Shown: positions 51,001-62,300 of the stretch, in pieces
How positions within the stretch are numbered: position 1 is the first letter of the stretch
Layout of the letters: each line of letters opens with the position of its first letter
From: Centropus unirufus
Taxonomy: Eukaryota > Chordata > Aves > Cuculiformes > Centropidae
Direction of reading: 5' to 3'
Length of the DNA: 64,000 nt
NCBI GenBank assembly: GCA_013397695.1
Contig: VYZI01000019.1
Location: 4,472,127-4,536,126 of the forward strand
Made by a program: the position numbers and the translations under genes
Notes under the pieces: model-generated
Databases searched by the model: none
Seen by the model: only the letters and a program-made list of their open reading frames with translations
Told to the model about the DNA's origin: nothing

Positions 51001-54000
51001 AACGCACGGAAGATGCAGTGTTTTCACATTTATGAATTTAATCTCCGTCAGGCTCTGACGCACACATAAAACACGGCGCAGCATCTCCTCTGTGAGGCCT
51101 GCAATGTCTACGCCTGCCCAGCTCCAGAGGGAACTGGAACTATTTGAGCTCGTGGCCTAATCCTGACATAATTGTACCGTGGTTAAAATATATCAGTTCC
51201 CATAAAGAATGTAGATCTGGATTTATCACATGCAACTGCAGGTACTTAAATTAGGAGTGCAGGCACAATCAACACTTCTAAACCTATGAATGGGAAGATC
51301 ATGCAGCCCCCAGCTCCACCAAAGCGCCCGAATGGCTTCACACATCGCCCCTCACACAACCACGCTCCGGCACCTTCAAACAAGGGCTGGGCTGCCCACG
51401 GAGGAGAAGCTGCTGCTGCTGGCACGTCCGTGTGTCTCCTCCAACAGCCACAGCGCCAGACACAGACACTTCATTTCCAGACGCTGCTCCACCGCCCAGA
51501 GCAGCTACTGCCACTGAGATTTTTTTTCCTCAATTGATGGAAAAAGATTATGGCCTTGTGAGACATTTCAACATTTTCTTTCACAACAGCATGAGTGAAA
51601 ACAAGACGAAATGCCAAGGTTGAGAGAGACATGACACTGCTTAAATTAATGGGCTCGGAAAAATGAGCAAGCATTGATGATCAGACTGGAGAGAGGAGGG
51701 CTTGCTCCCTTCTTTGTAAGAAAAAGACTACAAAAAAATTCCAGAGAGCCCCAGGACAAGCTGTTTCTGCCATATCTGCAATCAGGTACGAGTCCTAGGC
51801 TGCACGTGACTTATTAACAAAGTAAATGCACTTGAAGAGCCTAATTTTGACTTCCAAGCAAGCAACAGATGGGCTCAGGAAGCCTCAGCATCTTGTTGCT
51901 CTCACCAAGATTAATAGCGTTCCACTCCATTAAAGCAGCAAACCGGCTGCAAAAGCCAAATCCATCCCTGGAGCATCTTCCCCAAGTGCCCCTAACCCAG
52001 AGGTGATCCCAGGCAGGATCAGGGCTGCAGGACCCTGCTCAGCACCTCCAGCCGACCCTCGCTGCCTGCTCCGCTGTCACACGCTCCAAGCTGACAAACG
52101 GCACCGATCGTGGAGACTGGGAAGCCACAGGTGGGGATTTGAGTGATGGGGAGCAATACTCCTCCTCCTCCCAGAAGGGTTTCAAAGCCCTTCTATTGTA
52201 CCCACTGCAGTCTCTGCCAGACAGGGTAGTTTGAAAGAGGCCAAGGTCTCCTGCTGCCAGCGCATCCGCCCATTCCCCTCTCCCATTGCTCCGAGAGCAG
52301 GAGATGCTCTCACAAGACCTGCTGGGTCACCTCCTGTGGCCACAGGACCCAGGGCAAAGCAGCCAGGATCGCAGGAGGCGCTGACTGGGAACACTCTGCT
52401 CTCCCTAGACCACAGAACGGACCAGATGGTGTCCAGTGCATAAATACATGAAGTATTCTATAACACCAGACACAAAGGCCAATTCTGAGCTAAATTAAAC
52501 AGGTATAAATCCCAGAAAATCCAGTGCTGACATCAATGGGGTTTTTTTCCCCCCTTTTGGCTAAGGCAGGATTACACATTTAAGACCAGATAGGATTCTG
52601 CTTCTGAGCTCCAGATACAAGGAATATACAAACAGCCCAACGCTTCAGAAGCACACATCCAATTGACAATTAGAAACAATTTTCTAGCAGCAAGTTGCCT
52701 AATTATCAGTCCATCTAAGAGATGTTACAGGGCCCAACACGATCGCACTTCAAAAGAGAAACCACTTCTCCCTCCTGCTTAGCAGCATGGGGGAAAAAAA
52801 AAGTTTCATCTGCCTCATATATTAGAGATTTTTTTCCTCATATATGTGTGCAGAGACAAAGTGCCTTAATATTTTTGTGGGAAAGATAACGCAATAGCAG
52901 AAACAAGAGATAAGCAGCTGAAGTAGCACGTCAAAATGCAGATGTGTCATGACCCCAAAGACACTGCGGTTTCCATCCCTGCACACAGGCACCTGAAGGG
53001 GACGCTGGCATTTGAAGGTGATGCTTTCAGCACAGCCAGGCAATCAAAACTCCGGTGTATTTCTAGAGAAGCCCGAGGACAGAACCATTATTCGCCTGCT
53101 CAGTTAATTGGGGCATTTGGAAATCAGCCCGATAATTAAAAAAATCCCGCTGGAAAGCCTTGTTATCTCTGCATCCCATTCATGGGACTTGTACAAGTCT
53201 CATTCAGTGCAGTCACAAACCAAAAGAATCACCTCATCTCCAACATCTACACCAGGAGGCTCAGCACCAGAGCTGGTGGGGAAAATCTGAGTGCTTTTAA
53301 GGTTTGTGGAGCCTCACCCACCTTCTCCTCAATCATGACTCAAGCTACCTGCAGGCCCAACTTTGGGGCTCAACCAGAATGAATCCTACTTAGTTTTATT
53401 TCCACCTGCAATGGGTCAGTGTGGATCTGTTTGCTGCAAGCCTCTGACACAGCCCCCTCAACAGGGGCCGCCTGTGCCAGTAGGGAATATTTACTCCCAA
53501 TACCAATACAGAAACATTATCCCCAAACCTCCAACTCCAACAAGAAGTCAGGATTTCAAGGAAGATTTCGTTCCTCAGTACTTCGAGAGAGGCCCAGTTC
53601 CTTTCTTCTCAACCTGCAGTGCCACAAAAGCAATGAATATGCTCAAACAAGCAGTGTTCCTTCAAAAAGAAATCTTTCTGGTGAAAGTAAACCAAACTAA
53701 ACTAAACTACCCAGAACTCCACCATTCACAACACGCATCAACAATGAAACAATGATGGGGTTTTTCTTTTCTCTCTCTCTCTTAAAAAAAAAAATAAAAA
53801 AATATCAAACTTCATTAAATGGTCCTTAAATTTTCCCAAAGGCCAAGGGAAAACGAGCCAACAGAGGAACCACATATATTGCTATTGAACAGCAATCTGT
53901 TGTTTTAATCAAGTGCTGCCTATTAACTGGAAGTTGATTAGAGCCCTGGGACACAGCATCAAAGTGATGTGTGGGCCTGAAAACACGCGTTGTTACAGCA

Positions 54001-57000
54001 CTTGGTGCACGGAGACATTGATGCTATTGTCGGTGCCCCCCGCAGCAGCTCTTGAAACCACAGGTGCAGGTGTTCAAGGTCTCACTGTGCCACACCTCCT
54101 CAGGAACTCCAATACTTACAGGAATAAGCGAAAAATGCTCCTAAATCATTATGGAAAACAGAGATAAGGTCTATTTCTAAAATATACAGAAGAGTATCAC
54201 ATAAAAAAACCCTATGAATGGTTCAGAAGAGAGAGGGCCCGTGTGCTGGGCTATATATAATATATATATATATGTATATATCCCCAACCGTGAGGCTGTA
54301 TTTTTTATGGTAAGTGATGAAAAGGTGTTGACGAGCCACCAAGATGTGGTTTGCCCTGGTGATTTTTATTGGGCCATCTGGGCTTTACTGCAGAGCAAAC
54401 AGCATTACTGATGATTACTATTAACAACATTATAATCATTAACAAAATACTACAGTGCTCAGATTTCAGGCGTTGTCTGGCCTCCTGCTGCACAGCCCAG
54501 GCTTTCTGAAGGTTAGGCTGGGATTTAGAAGACAGCCTGCCCAAAACTCACCAGTGGCGAGTGTGGTGCTGCTAGGTAGCCAGCATCCAGTCCTCCCGAG
54601 CACACAGGCTGCAGTCACATCTCAAAATATAATTTTTTCCTGCATGGAAATGACCGAAGTCAGCAGCTGAGAGCCCGGAAGCCGGGGTCAAACTCCACCT
54701 TACCAAGGGACAAAGAATGAACAACTTCATTTACAGGTATACGTGGTTAGGAGAATATACTGGCTTTTAAAGCCTGTCCCGTTTCTCTGCAAGAGGTGAA
54801 TCCTTGACTTCCTTGCACTTGAGCAGAAGATGGCACTAAGGGGATGTGCATCAAGTTGCCAAAAAAAAAAAAAAACAAGAAGTGGAAAAAAGAAAAGAGC
54901 CACCCAAAAAAGCGCATTTCTGTTCCAGTGTGTCTGCAGATGCTCATCGCCTAGACAACATGTTTGATGGAGTAAATCAAAATCAGCTTCTCCGCTACCC
55001 GTTGCCTCACTCATGGTCTTTTTTCTGTCAGACATTAGGCTTGTTATGACTACCAGTCACCTTCCCCGCTCTGGTCTCTCCGGGTGAGAAGCTGTAAACA
55101 GACAATAACTGCAGCAGAGGTGGATGCCTCCACCTGGAGAGGACGTCTCCATCCAAGCTCACCCCACCTCATTTGAGGCACTGAACTGGGACACGAGAGT
55201 TAGTGACAGCTGCAGTGAGCATCTAAGGTAGGAACAGGGGGGAAGTGAGAGAGACAGCTTGCACCAGGTGTCCAGCACCAACGTGAACAAAGTATTTTGG
55301 TCTGTAAATGACAATAATTTAGTGTTGAATCTTAGTATGCCTAAGGAGAAGGACATAACTAAGAACCAACCCAACCCCCTCAAATATTCGCTAATGCAGA
55401 TTTCACCCTGCGCACCCATCTCGGAGGCTCCCACTGCCTGACTCCTAGTCCAGCTGCCCTTCAATCCGGCGTTTGGTCCCAAGTCCAGCTTTCCAGATCA
55501 CCGCCCAGAGAGCAGGGAGCAGAAGGGAGCTTTACAGAAAACAATCCATCTGCAGTGTTTGCACACAGAGTCCTTGCTAATGTCACAGCAAAACGCTTCA
55601 TAAATTCTTACTAGGGTGCACTAAATCCAGGCAGCTTGATTCAAGATGCACATAAGAAAAACACACAGGGGGAGGTGGACGACAATTAATCTTACCTTGT
55701 CTAGATAGCGGCTCACTTTGCAGTGTGCTACCAGCCACACAGTGGGAGCCAGAAGCTTCAGCTGATAGGGACTGGCACAGCTGCCCAGCTTTCCAGTGAA
55801 GCCAAGCCAATACAAAGACAGCTGCAGACTGGTCCAAAATATGAAGCCACAAAAAGGGTTCCTTTAAATTATTGAAGATATACTCACTGCTGGCTCCCAT
55901 GACTGCTTTTACAGCTCTCTCTCCATTCAAAGCATCATCACCCAGCCTTCAAGCAGGATTATTTTCCTTTACAATTGGACTTTGACTCAACAGCAAATTT
56001 AATTAACTGACCTAATGGACTAGAGCTCTGGACGGAAAAAAAAAATAAAAACCAACTCCCACAAAACAGACAACAGAAAGAACCACCACTGCAGCAAGAA
56101 ATACCCGAGCAAAACAAATAAAAAAACCCCAACCAAACCTAGAGAAAAAGTGTGGTTTATGTTCCTGCTTTGTAGAGGTGCAAAATAAGAGACCCTCACA
56201 CGCTGGCAACCATTTGCTCTTTACTGTCTTTTAACAGGCGATCCCAAAGCCCTTGACAACTGTTCAAGGTGTGCAATACCCTAAACATGCCAAGTGCCAG
56301 GAAGGCAGCTCTAAGGGGAACACCACCATCCCATCCCAGAACTTCAGCCAAGCTGCACGCTGATACTTGTTTTATTCGAACCTCATGTAGGCAGACAAGA
56401 AAAAACAGGTGCTGCAGTCCCTGGTGCGGACACACTTTCACCAGCATCTGGAGCGTCTCCATCACTCCGGTAAACACTGACCGTGGCTCAGCATCCTCAC
56501 CACCGCTACAAGCCCCGAAGCACTCACTCCGGTGACGCTGCAGATGCCCGTGCAGGAGTCTTGATTCAAACGTCCTTGTGACAAGATGGGCTCTTGGCTC
56601 CTCTAACAACGGGAGGCAGCGCAGGCACCGGACCAGCAGAAGTTTGGACACGCAAGAACACGGCCAACACCTCTGGCTCCAGCTGTATATTGGCTACACA
56701 AATCACGTAGCTCAACCAACAGAGTAGGGACCACAGAAAAAACAGCAAGGCCAACAATGCCCGCAGCAAAGCCACGCCTGACCCCCGTGTCATTCTTCAC
56801 TCAGAGCAGCCACAAGAACCTGGCCCCACTGCTCATCGGCAAAGCTCTGCACGCTCCTTCCCAGCTCTGTAGCTGCTGGTGACATTTCTGGCCTGGGATT
56901 ATTTATTGCAATGTTCAAAGCAAGCAACACGTCACTTAGAAAGTGAAGCACCACTCAAAAGGCACGCTACCGAAATCTGACTGCATTACATATGATTATA

Positions 57001-59313
57001 AATCAGCTAACTTTCCACTGACTCATTCGAGAACACATCCATTTGCATGGAAAAGAATAATCAGCCATCCCCTCATTAACACTAACTTCATCAGCTCTGG
57101 CGAGGAGCAGTGCATTCCCTTCACCCTCCTGACTGCATAGAGCTGTTATTCTCTTCTCCTATTAAAAAAAAGGAGAAAACAAAGAGTATTTCATGCTGTC
57201 ACAAGTTCACCTGATGGGAGCTTCCCAAGAACAAATTCATCATCGCACATGCAAGGTACAGGAAGGGTGACACGCAGGCAAAGCAGTGATTAATTGTAGA
57301 CTTTTTGCTAAGGAAATATCACAGCATGAAGGGCAATATTTAAATAGCTGATCAGCATCGCTTTTGTTATAATGTTTGGAAACAAACTAATGGGTTGGAA
57401 TTATGCTCCTTGTACCAGCTCCGACACCTGTATCTGCAATCAAAGAAATAAAATTTAAAAATACTTCAAAATCTGTTCTTTCAGATGCAGATTCCTTTCT
57501 CTTCGTTGAAATACAGTGAGTAGCAGGTGGAAAGTTGCCCAAAAAAAAGCATTTGTGAAGCATGAGAGATCAGTGTTGCAGAAGAGCACGGGTTCCACTG
57601 CCCCCCTCTGCTCCTCCGGAGGGCAGGAAGATCTGATTCCGGTCCTGCTGGTGCCCCAAGCTTCACAGCATGCCTGGATGAAGCCACGGCATGAAAGGCA
57701 TCCCCACCACTTCCTAAGGGTTCCTGCAGCCCTGACCAAAACCAGTGACCCCAGTGGTCTGCAGCAGAAGGTTTTCTGTCGGGTCCACAGCTTCAGTCCA
57801 GCCCCACTGGTGCTGCCCAGCTCCCAGACGAGAGGACAGCTGGAAACCCATCCCTGCAACCTGCTATTCCTGCTCCAAGGAGCACACCCAATTGCCAATT
57901 TCTATTGAAGTTTTCACGCCTAGAGAATAAAAATAAGAAATTCAAAAATCGTTTAAAAATAAAAATTCCTATCACAGCCCAACACCTGCAGCACTGACAA
58001 AGCTTTCGAGCGAGGTTAACGCTAGGATCCCTTCTGGCCCACAGACCACCTCAGCAGTGCCTCGCAGGGCTTGGCACTGAATCCCAGCCATTTAAAACTA
58101 AAGATATGAACAAACCTGCTTACAGAGCAGGTGATGTCTGTGTCAACACCTGTAGCTGCACAACCTCACTGGCAAATTATGTCAAGTACCAGAAGTTATC
58201 TCCGCTACTGTTTGAGTTCTGGGATTGTTCAACACTTCCCTCTCATTCTTCTCATTTTTTATTTTATGCCCAAGCTGGTTATCACTGAGAAATGCAATTA
58301 ACGCCCCCTTCTCCTCTGCACAAAAGCGCAGAACCAACGAGGTGCGTTCCCAGCCTGCTCCAGCCATAAGGTGGCAACGTTAGGGAAAGCTTCTGCCGAA
58401 AAGAGAGAGATGGTTAAGCTTCCCTGTAGTCTCCAGAGATGGTCGCCCCTCGCGGAGTGGCTACTGGGACAGCCACCATCCTGCACAGGCTCATCTGCAC
58501 ACCCACAACCGCTCCACTGCTCACCGTGGAGGCAACCATGATGGTGCCAGGTCAGCAACACCACCACATTTACCTGTGAATACTAGACTGGCGTTCTCCA
58601 GTTCTTCCTGCGGAACCTTGAAGCTGAAGGACTCATTGTAGAAGGGATCGATAGTGCCCCGCATGCAGGAAGTCTTCTTGGTTTTGGTTAACTTTAATCC
58701 ATGAACAAGCTGAATTTTCACAAAGGGATCTGACAAAAAAAACCACAAAGCAGACTTAGAAATGGCAGGGAGCAATGCAAAAACCTCACAACACCCACAG
58801 AACAACTTGATAGCATAAATAAAACCACTGGAACATCAACACTTGGCCAGCACGCAGCATCTGCAAAAGAAGGCACAGGCCCAAACAAGCTGCCTTGCAA
58901 AACACAAGGGTGGTTTAGGAGCTCCTAGTTCCTCACCACACGCTTCTTTGGAGATGCTTACTTTAGTTATGGCAAAGGTATTCACACCCTCCTTTTTATC
59001 TTGGGGTAAGTGCTCCAAATACTTCTATGACTATTGGCTGTACATACAAAATTAATATCCAAAGCCTTGTATTAATAGGAGCTGAGTACCCAAATCCCTC
59101 TGGATCCCCTACAAATTTCAGCCTCACCACTGATCCACTCTAAAAACACATACAAACTGTCTGAGTAATGCAAGAAATGTACCGCCCTCTACCTGAACCC
59201 TGGCTCATGTCTGTCTGAAGAAGCTGTTTTGCTCTAATGATGTCCACGTTCAGTCTTCCTGCACTGGGTAGATAGTTTAGTGACAACAGCAGCTCTCCCA
59301 GCTCCACTTCATT
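44897..59313 (-). CDS. SYT17: Synaptotagmin-17 (B/K protein), C-terminal part, three exons joined
   Basis: Three minus-strand exons (59313-59193, 58729-58574, 45093-44897) join with matching phases (0, 1, 1) and GT-AG introns. They give the last 157 residues of a tandem-C2 protein. The segment starts with the C2B beta-1 motif VELGELLLSLNY, continues through SDPFVK and IDPFYNESFSF, holds the synaptotagmin WHxL motif as WHSL, and ends SPASLEVT. I recognise these as SYT17. SYT17 is an atypical synaptotagmin without a transmembrane helix. It associates with membranes through an N-terminal cysteine cluster and acts in vesicle trafficking and neurite growth. The first two loop-3 aspartates of C2B are Gly and Asn here, in keeping with calcium independence. 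Exons for the N-terminus and C2A were not found up to 64000, so the gene is cut by the window edge. CLEC19A follows downstream in the same orientation. Confidence 0.95.
45372..45495 (-). mobile_element. CR1 LINE, short 3' end in SYT17 intron
   Basis: Minus-strand reading gives the CR1 3' end: GGTTGGATGGGCTTTGGAGC, then a segment ending GTCCCTTCCAACCCAAATTACTCTATGA. It is about 125 bp, strongly 5'-truncated, and lies about 280 bases upstream of the SYT17 last-exon acceptor. Confidence 0.92.
49383..49419. repeat. A/T low-complexity tract
   Basis: A-runs and TA dinucleotides with no G; followed at 49481-49494 by a run of 14 T. Confidence 0.85.
49895..50230 (-). mobile_element. CR1 LINE, 3' fragment of a second subfamily
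   Basis: The minus-strand translation contains CLKAGCSEVEVGLFSQVTKD, KLHQGRFRLDMKKTFFT and KHWTGLPREVVESPSLEG, the C-terminal part of a CR1 ORF2. It differs from the copy at 27411-27842 (GLFSQ and ESPSLE instead of AYRNAEERLF and DAPSLE), so it belongs to a different CR1 subfamily. The 3' end reads GGTCTTTTCCAGCCTTAGTG. It lies within the SYT17 intron in the gene's own orientation. Confidence 0.9.
54252..54281. repeat. (TA)n microsatellite
   Basis: Thirty bases of nearly pure TA dinucleotides in the SYT17 intron, interrupted at one A and one G. Confidence 0.9.
54861..54875. repeat. Poly(A) run of 15
   Basis: A homopolymer in the SYT17 intron followed by A/G-rich sequence; no element body seen. 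Confidence 0.85.
56036..56145. repeat. A/C-rich low-complexity tract
   Basis: A-runs mixed with AAACC/CAAAC motifs over about 110 bases of the SYT17 intron. It is A-rich on the plus strand and therefore T-rich in the SYT17 transcript. Confidence 0.75.
58574..58729 (-). CDS. SYT17: SYT17 exon: middle of C2B domain
   Basis: This exon is 156 bp. The acceptor ends TTTTGTCAG and the donor is GTAAAT. The split codon G|AT gives Asp, and 51 further residues run from PFVKIQLVHG through KTKKTS and IDPFYNESFSF to ASLVFT. The lysine-rich KLTKTKKT segment corresponds to the C2B polybasic strand that binds acidic lipids in other synaptotagmins. The exon ends with one base that pairs with TG at the start of the next exon to make Val. 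A short 463-bp intron separates it from the exon before. Confidence 0.94.
59193..59313 (-). CDS. SYT17: SYT17 exon: start of C2B domain
   Basis: This exon is 121 bp and begins in phase 0 after a strong pyrimidine-rich acceptor ending CTGCAG. It encodes 40 residues from NEVELGELLL to QTDMSQGS, then leaves one base (G) before the donor GTAGAG. The residues form the first C2B strands and calcium loop 1. The loop-1 Asp in QTD is encoded here, and the second Asp (SD of SDPFVK) is completed by the next exon. The preceding exon was not found between 59314 and 64000. Confidence 0.93.
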
Positions 59314-62300
59314 CTGCAGGGAAAAAGGAATGTGCAAGTTTAGAACAGAGCTCGGAGGAGAAGGGAAGACCAGGAAGAAAAATTAAATAAATCCCATTTG
59401 TCTAAGTGCCTGAAAAAATTGTAGTCATGCTCTGAACTGCAACCAAGCACCACCTGGCAGTACTTCATGCTGACCAGAAACAAGAAAAAAAACTATCCTC
59501 GGGTGAAGGTCACTCTTGGATCACTGATCCTCCACCAGCTTTTCATGCAAAGAGGATCTATAAGGAGGAAGGAATACAAGGTCAGTAGTTTCTACCTACT
59601 CCAACTTGAACAGTTCCAGGTGGTTCGGATCTTACCAACCTCACATCCTAATTAATGTGCCAACACTGACCCATCGGACAAGGCATCCTCTTTCCTCCCT
59701 GGCCCCAGGGACCACACCAGCCACCAGGGAAGTTCAGGCACAGGATGATTAACGCATTCCAGGGTCACAGGAAAGCAGTTCTGAGGAGACAGCCCCTTGG
59801 CGTTCAGCCTCATCCTACCAAGAGACCCTGGCACAGTTGACTTGCTTTGCCCTCGCTGTTCCTCAGGCTGTACCACGGCCACAGCTTCACATCCATATAG
59901 CTGTTGTGCCATTATTTCTTTTCCTTTTAACTAATGATGCTTAAAACTAATAAATAAAAAAGAGGAAAAAAAAAAAAGAGCTGGAGAAGTGACATCATTG
60001 CTTCTTAGGGTGACAGCTTAAAATAACCCCTCCACCTCAGCATGACCTGGCTCTGAGATGCTGTTATCGTCAGATGCAAAATACACACAGCACAACTCTG
60101 GAGACTGAAGACTCACCAGCCAGCCCAGAGGGGGCATCGATCCCCCTGCCTCGTCTGGGGGCAGCACGGGAGTGCACAGCTCGGTCTTCATCCCTAACAG
60201 CCAAGCAGTTCAAAACCAAGCCCACATCGGGCTGTCACAGCCCGTTCCCAGAAGGAAAAGGAGCTGCTGCGGTGCAGCAATTGTAACAAAAGGCTAAAAT
60301 ATCTTTAATGACATCCCAAACATTATATTACTGAAATTAGAGGCTAAAGGACTGGGCAGACTATAAAGAAAAAACCTCTGAGACACAGTCCTAGCCTGAG
60401 ATGACCTGAAGAATCAAGCTCATCAGCAGATGGGCCAGAGCACGAGGCACCCATTTCCAGCAGATCTGACGAAATTAAGGCTAGGAACGCCTTAATGCCA
60501 ACCAGTTCACAAATATTAATCTGCAAATGGAAACACACAACTTCCACCGAGTACAGATGAACCAGAAGGCTCAGCCCGAACCCGAGGAGGTATTCAGGGA
60601 AAAGCCTCATCCCTCTGCCGAGAGCAACACAGCAGCTCCCACCTGGCCAGCACCGAGTTTCCCCCGAGGTGCTGTGTCTCCTCTCCTGTTCGTGCTGGCT
60701 GCTCTCGGTGAAGGCAGCGGGATGTGCACGGCATGCAGGAGCAGGTGCCAGGGAGGAAGTCCCACACCTCCGCTGTTATAGAAAATGGTTCCATTTGTTT
60801 CAATTTTTTTTCCACTTTCCATGGAAAATATGGCAATAGCCTGCCTGACTTCACATTAAAGGCCCCTGCGTTTCCAGAGCTGCCAAAGCAGCCCGTGTGT
60901 TTATCCCCACATATGAGCAAGACCGAGGGAAGCACCACGCAAGGTGCTGGGCAAAGGCTGCAGGCAGAGCAGCAACCGGACTGAGCCCTTGGGCACAAAG
61001 CTTGTATCAACAACACAGCCCTTAAGGCAACACCGCATGCTCCCCTCGTACGCTCTGCTGCTCCAGAGGCCAATGCCAGAGCCAACCCAGGAGCATTAAC
61101 CCCACGCCGGACCATCTCCTGCCTGACCTTCCCCACAGCCCCTCTCCCATGGGAGAAAAAGCATCTGACTTCCCACCGCACCTCTTCACGTCTCAGCACC
61201 TCTTGGGTCACACTGTGAGGCAGTGTGTGATTACACAGCACACAGACACTTTCACCGCGACTGTTTTCTGCTGTTGTTGCGGTATTTTTGCTCTCTGGTG
61301 AAAGCAGTCTTCTTCCATCAACCTTTACCAACTTCCACGTCACAGCTCTGTTCAATACACGATATTTTAAATTCTTTCCATCCGAAAGCCGTTCCCCAAC
61401 ACAAACCTGACCCAATATGCACGTGATGCTCAAGACTCTTGCACGGTGAAGCCACAAAGCTACAAACACTCTTGGGCCCAATGTTTGTACCACGTAAGGA
61501 TCCAAGAGTCTCACATCCAAGGTGATTTAAATGATCGGGAGCATCGTCTTTGGTGTCATTTTCCCCAAAACCGGTCCTCTCACATAACAACCCAGGGATA
61601 CGTCTACTACTGAGAACAGCTGGTAACGTGTAAGTCTGTTACCAGCGTAGCAATAAAGCACAGTATTGCCCACAATGCCCCCACAACAGGACCTACCTGA
61701 GGTAACCCTCAACCCCAACTCATTTTTTATAACATACCAACAACACTTTTAACACATCCAGTCCAACTTCGCACTTCCATTCACCACTGCACTGGGTTCC
61801 ACGCTGGCCTTAATTCCTAGAAATTCAGGTACACTTGGACAGCATAAATTGGGAAGATCATTAGTAATGTTTTTACTTGCTGGGAAGAGACAATCCAACT
61901 GCTCAGGCTGCAAATACCAACCCCCTGGCACAGAGAACAGGCAGGCTGGCACTGGGCAGGGACACCCCACCTGTCAAGTCACTCAGAGTGCTGCAAATCA
62001 GCATTAAAACTCAGGAGAATGACTTCTGGATCCATCCATTGGTGGAACCTCAATCCAAGACCCGCAGGAACTAAGGGACTTCCCTGTGTACGTGTGGTCA
62101 CAGGGGAGTGGGGAAAATCTGCAAGGGAACGCAGATCACACTTCCGACACATCTGGATTTACGCTCCATTTTTAAAAAATTGACCCACATTGTAGACCTA
62201 CCAAATCGGGTATGTACCACCCACTGGTGCACAGGCAGATCCAGGCACCTACCCCCACCTGATCCCTCCCAGCCCCGTGTCCCGTAACCCCCGCGGGGGT

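Larger units (their letters stand above)
45094..58573 (-). other. SYT17: SYT17 last intron, about 13.5 kb
   Basis: This intron separates the second and last visible SYT17 exons, with GT at 58573-58572 and AG at 45095-45094. It contains two CR1 fragments (45372-45495 and 49895-50230). It also has A-rich and AT-rich low-complexity tracts (49383-49419, 49481-49494, 54252-54281, 54861-54875, 56036-56145). Several AT-rich stretches look like candidate regulatory DNA (47268-47470, 51130-51260, 52625-52735, 54400-54470, 57290-57420). No further exon was recognised. Confidence 0.85.

Noticed and set aside
56196..56651. ITPRIPL2 or another known neighbour of SYT17
   Set aside because: ITPRIPL2 lies near SYT17 in human, but the 151-codon frame here shows no convincing resemblance to it, and it sits inside a SYT17 intron.
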